From Spirosoma oryzae (GTDB lineage Bacteria > Bacteroidota > Bacteroidia > Cytophagales > Spirosomataceae): DNA of 64,000 nucleotides. Of this stretch, positions 63,303-64,000 are shown piece after piece. Made by a program: the position numbers and the translations under genes. Below the pieces are notes generated by a model. That model saw only the letters and a list, made by a program, of their open reading frames with translations. It did not search any database and was not told the origin of the DNA. The stretch is taken from contig NZ_PVTE01000011.1 in NCBI RefSeq assembly GCF_003002825.1, positions 146,147 to 210,146 of the forward strand. The letters run 5' to 3'. The number at the start of each line of letters is the position of its first letter. The stretch's first letter is position 1.

Positions 63303-63347
63303 ACACAAGAAAGACCGTTCTCAATCAGGGAGCGGTCTTTCTTGTGT
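63303..63347 (+). terminator. Hairpin terminator after tRNA-Ala
   Basis: Arms of 15 nt (63303-63317 and 63333-63347), ACACAAGAAAGACCG against CGGTCTTTCTTGTGT, are exactly complementary. Confidence 0.85.
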
Positions 63348-63418
63348 ATACCCATCTCAACTTAACAAATCGCTTAACAACTTGCGGCTTTACTCCACCC
63401 GAAAACCACAAGTTAGAA

Positions 63419-63943
63419 GTGCCACCGTACCGAAAATGTAAACTTTACGACTATAACCAAGACACGTCGAAAACTTGGTCGATTGAGTTCTACCAGTGGA
63501 ATATCCAGACCCAACGAAAGCAGCGTAGATTCTTTAGTAAGTTCAATAGTATACAGAATCCTAAGAAACGACTAGACGAAGCAAAACGCTGGATTGCCTT
63601 CATCGATCAGCAGCTTGAGCAAGGGGCTGTCTATAATCCCAACGCTACCATCCCGGCTCCTAAGCCAGTCGAGCAAATTCCCCTACTGACGGCCGACCTG
63701 AAAGCCTACCTGTCAGACAAAGAATCGACGTTAGGCGAAGACTCGTACAAAGTGTATCGAAACTTTGGGGACAAGCTAACCGCCTTTGTTAAGGAGAATA
63801 AACTACAGGGGTTAGCTACAAAGGATTTAACGCCCGAATGGTGTAGTCGATACCGTCAGCATATTCTCAAGCTGCACGATCACCCAACTACCCGCAATAA
63901 GGAGTTAGAGTGTGTGGACAATCATAGTAAACTTAGCGAATAG
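63419..63943 (+). pseudogene. Tyrosine recombinase/integrase, N-terminal part only, truncated by an insertion
   Basis: Only the arm-binding and core-binding parts are present: YDYNQDTSKTWSIEFYQW, an arm-type N-terminal domain, then the SAM-like domain with LTADLKAYLSDKESTLGE and VYRNFGDKLTAFVKENK, ending in TTRNK. The catalytic domain with the Arg-His-Tyr residues is missing: after TTRNKE the frame gives LECVDNHSKLSE and a stop, and at that point an IS-like sequence starts. The GTG at 63419 is the probable start, after the tRNA terminator. It lies 124 bp from the tRNA-Ala end, the usual position of an element's integrase. Confidence 0.75.
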
Positions 63944-64000
63944 TATGACCTTTGTGGTATGAAACGCTACGAGCTGTCTGATCAACAATGGACCCGAATT
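63904..64000 (+). mobile_element. Left end of an IS5-type insertion sequence, cut by the window edge
   Basis: From about 63904 (after AAGGAGTTA) the sequence stops being integrase and reads GAGTGTGTGGACAATC, a plausible terminal inverted repeat, then a transposase gene starts at 63959. The bases before it (TTA/TTAG) fit the small TA-containing targets of the IS5 family. The exact end and the right end are not visible. Confidence 0.55.
63959..64000 (+). CDS. Start of an IS5-family transposase, partial
   Basis: Only 14 codons are in the window: MKRYELSDQQWTRI. This wording (M-x-R-Y-E/D-L-S/T-D-x-Q-W) is the typical N-terminus of IS5-family DDE transposases, which is why it is called despite its length. 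Confidence 0.6.
   Translation, partial: MKRYELSDQQWTRI

Noticed and set aside
63254..63418. Integrase start at 63254
   Set aside because: That frame begins inside the tRNA and runs through its terminator; the GTG at 63419 is the first plausible start after them.

Overview
The window reads as chromosomal DNA of a Bacteroidota bacterium of the order Cytophagales, probably a Spirosoma-like member of the Spirosomaceae. The grounds are two SusC/SusD pairs, a CHRD lipoprotein with a Lys-Asp/Glu-rich export signal, DUF2490-type and DUF5723-like outer-membrane proteins, FG-GAP/UnbV proteins, near absence of Shine-Dalgarno sequences, and promoters with the Bacteroidota -7 box TAnnTTTG. The genus is an inference from gene content only. 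The sequence is moderately GC-rich, with AT-rich islands upstream of the outer-membrane receptor genes.

Layout. 1-6.4 kb: envelope glycan/lipid-sugar locus (partial membrane protein, two GT2 glycosyltransferases, a GT-C-like membrane protein, an MBOAT O-acyltransferase, a methyltransferase). 6.5-11.4 kb: msrB, two Uma2-family nucleases, a MoxR ATPase, prmC and ribD. 11.5-15 kb: a TonB-dependent receptor with a downstream lipoprotein. 15.5-19.5 kb: a leftward series comA-like, dedA, aroE, ABM monooxygenase, nagA, with hairpin elements between several genes. 19.6-25.7 kb: thioesterase, rplU-rpmA, nfu, an outer-membrane barrel protein and recG. 25.8-41.3 kb: two tandem paralogous SusC-SusD pairs, a very large FG-GAP/UnbV lipoprotein and an McrC-like nuclease whose start overlaps the stop of that gene. 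41.4-49 kb: SGNH hydrolase, DUF2490 protein, GNAT, aconitase, CHRD lipoprotein, and kduI plus a GH88 unsaturated uronyl hydrolase. 49.4-53.9 kb: topA, a class III-like sirtuin and an Nth-like glycosylase. 53.9-58 kb: an OmpA protein with two membrane-anchored helix-hairpin-helix proteins, and an unrecognised 539-aa secreted protein. 58-63 kb: N-carbamoylputrescine amidase, a small hypothetical, a cold-shock protein, tex, an NlpC/P60 lipoprotein and a GIY-YIG protein. 63.2 kb to the end: tRNA-Ala(GGC), then an integrase fragment cut off by what looks like an IS5-type element running off the edge. This looks like the beginning of an integrated element.

The most striking unexplained layer is non-coding. 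Many intergenic gaps hold inverted-repeat elements. One group has arms built from shuffled short words (GGTTTACGGT, TTTTCGGT, GGTATACGGT and similar) that differ between copies while keeping a hairpin. A second family of about 103-106 bp occurs three times, in both orientations, with arm changes matched on the two sides. A third (TGTAGAGACG...CGTCTCTACA) sits just upstream of promoter-like sequences. A single-arm word tract also appears in frame inside topA. The main protein-level candidates for something new are the OmpA/HhH/HhH cluster and the McrC-like nuclease without McrB coupled to the FG-GAP/UnbV lipoprotein.
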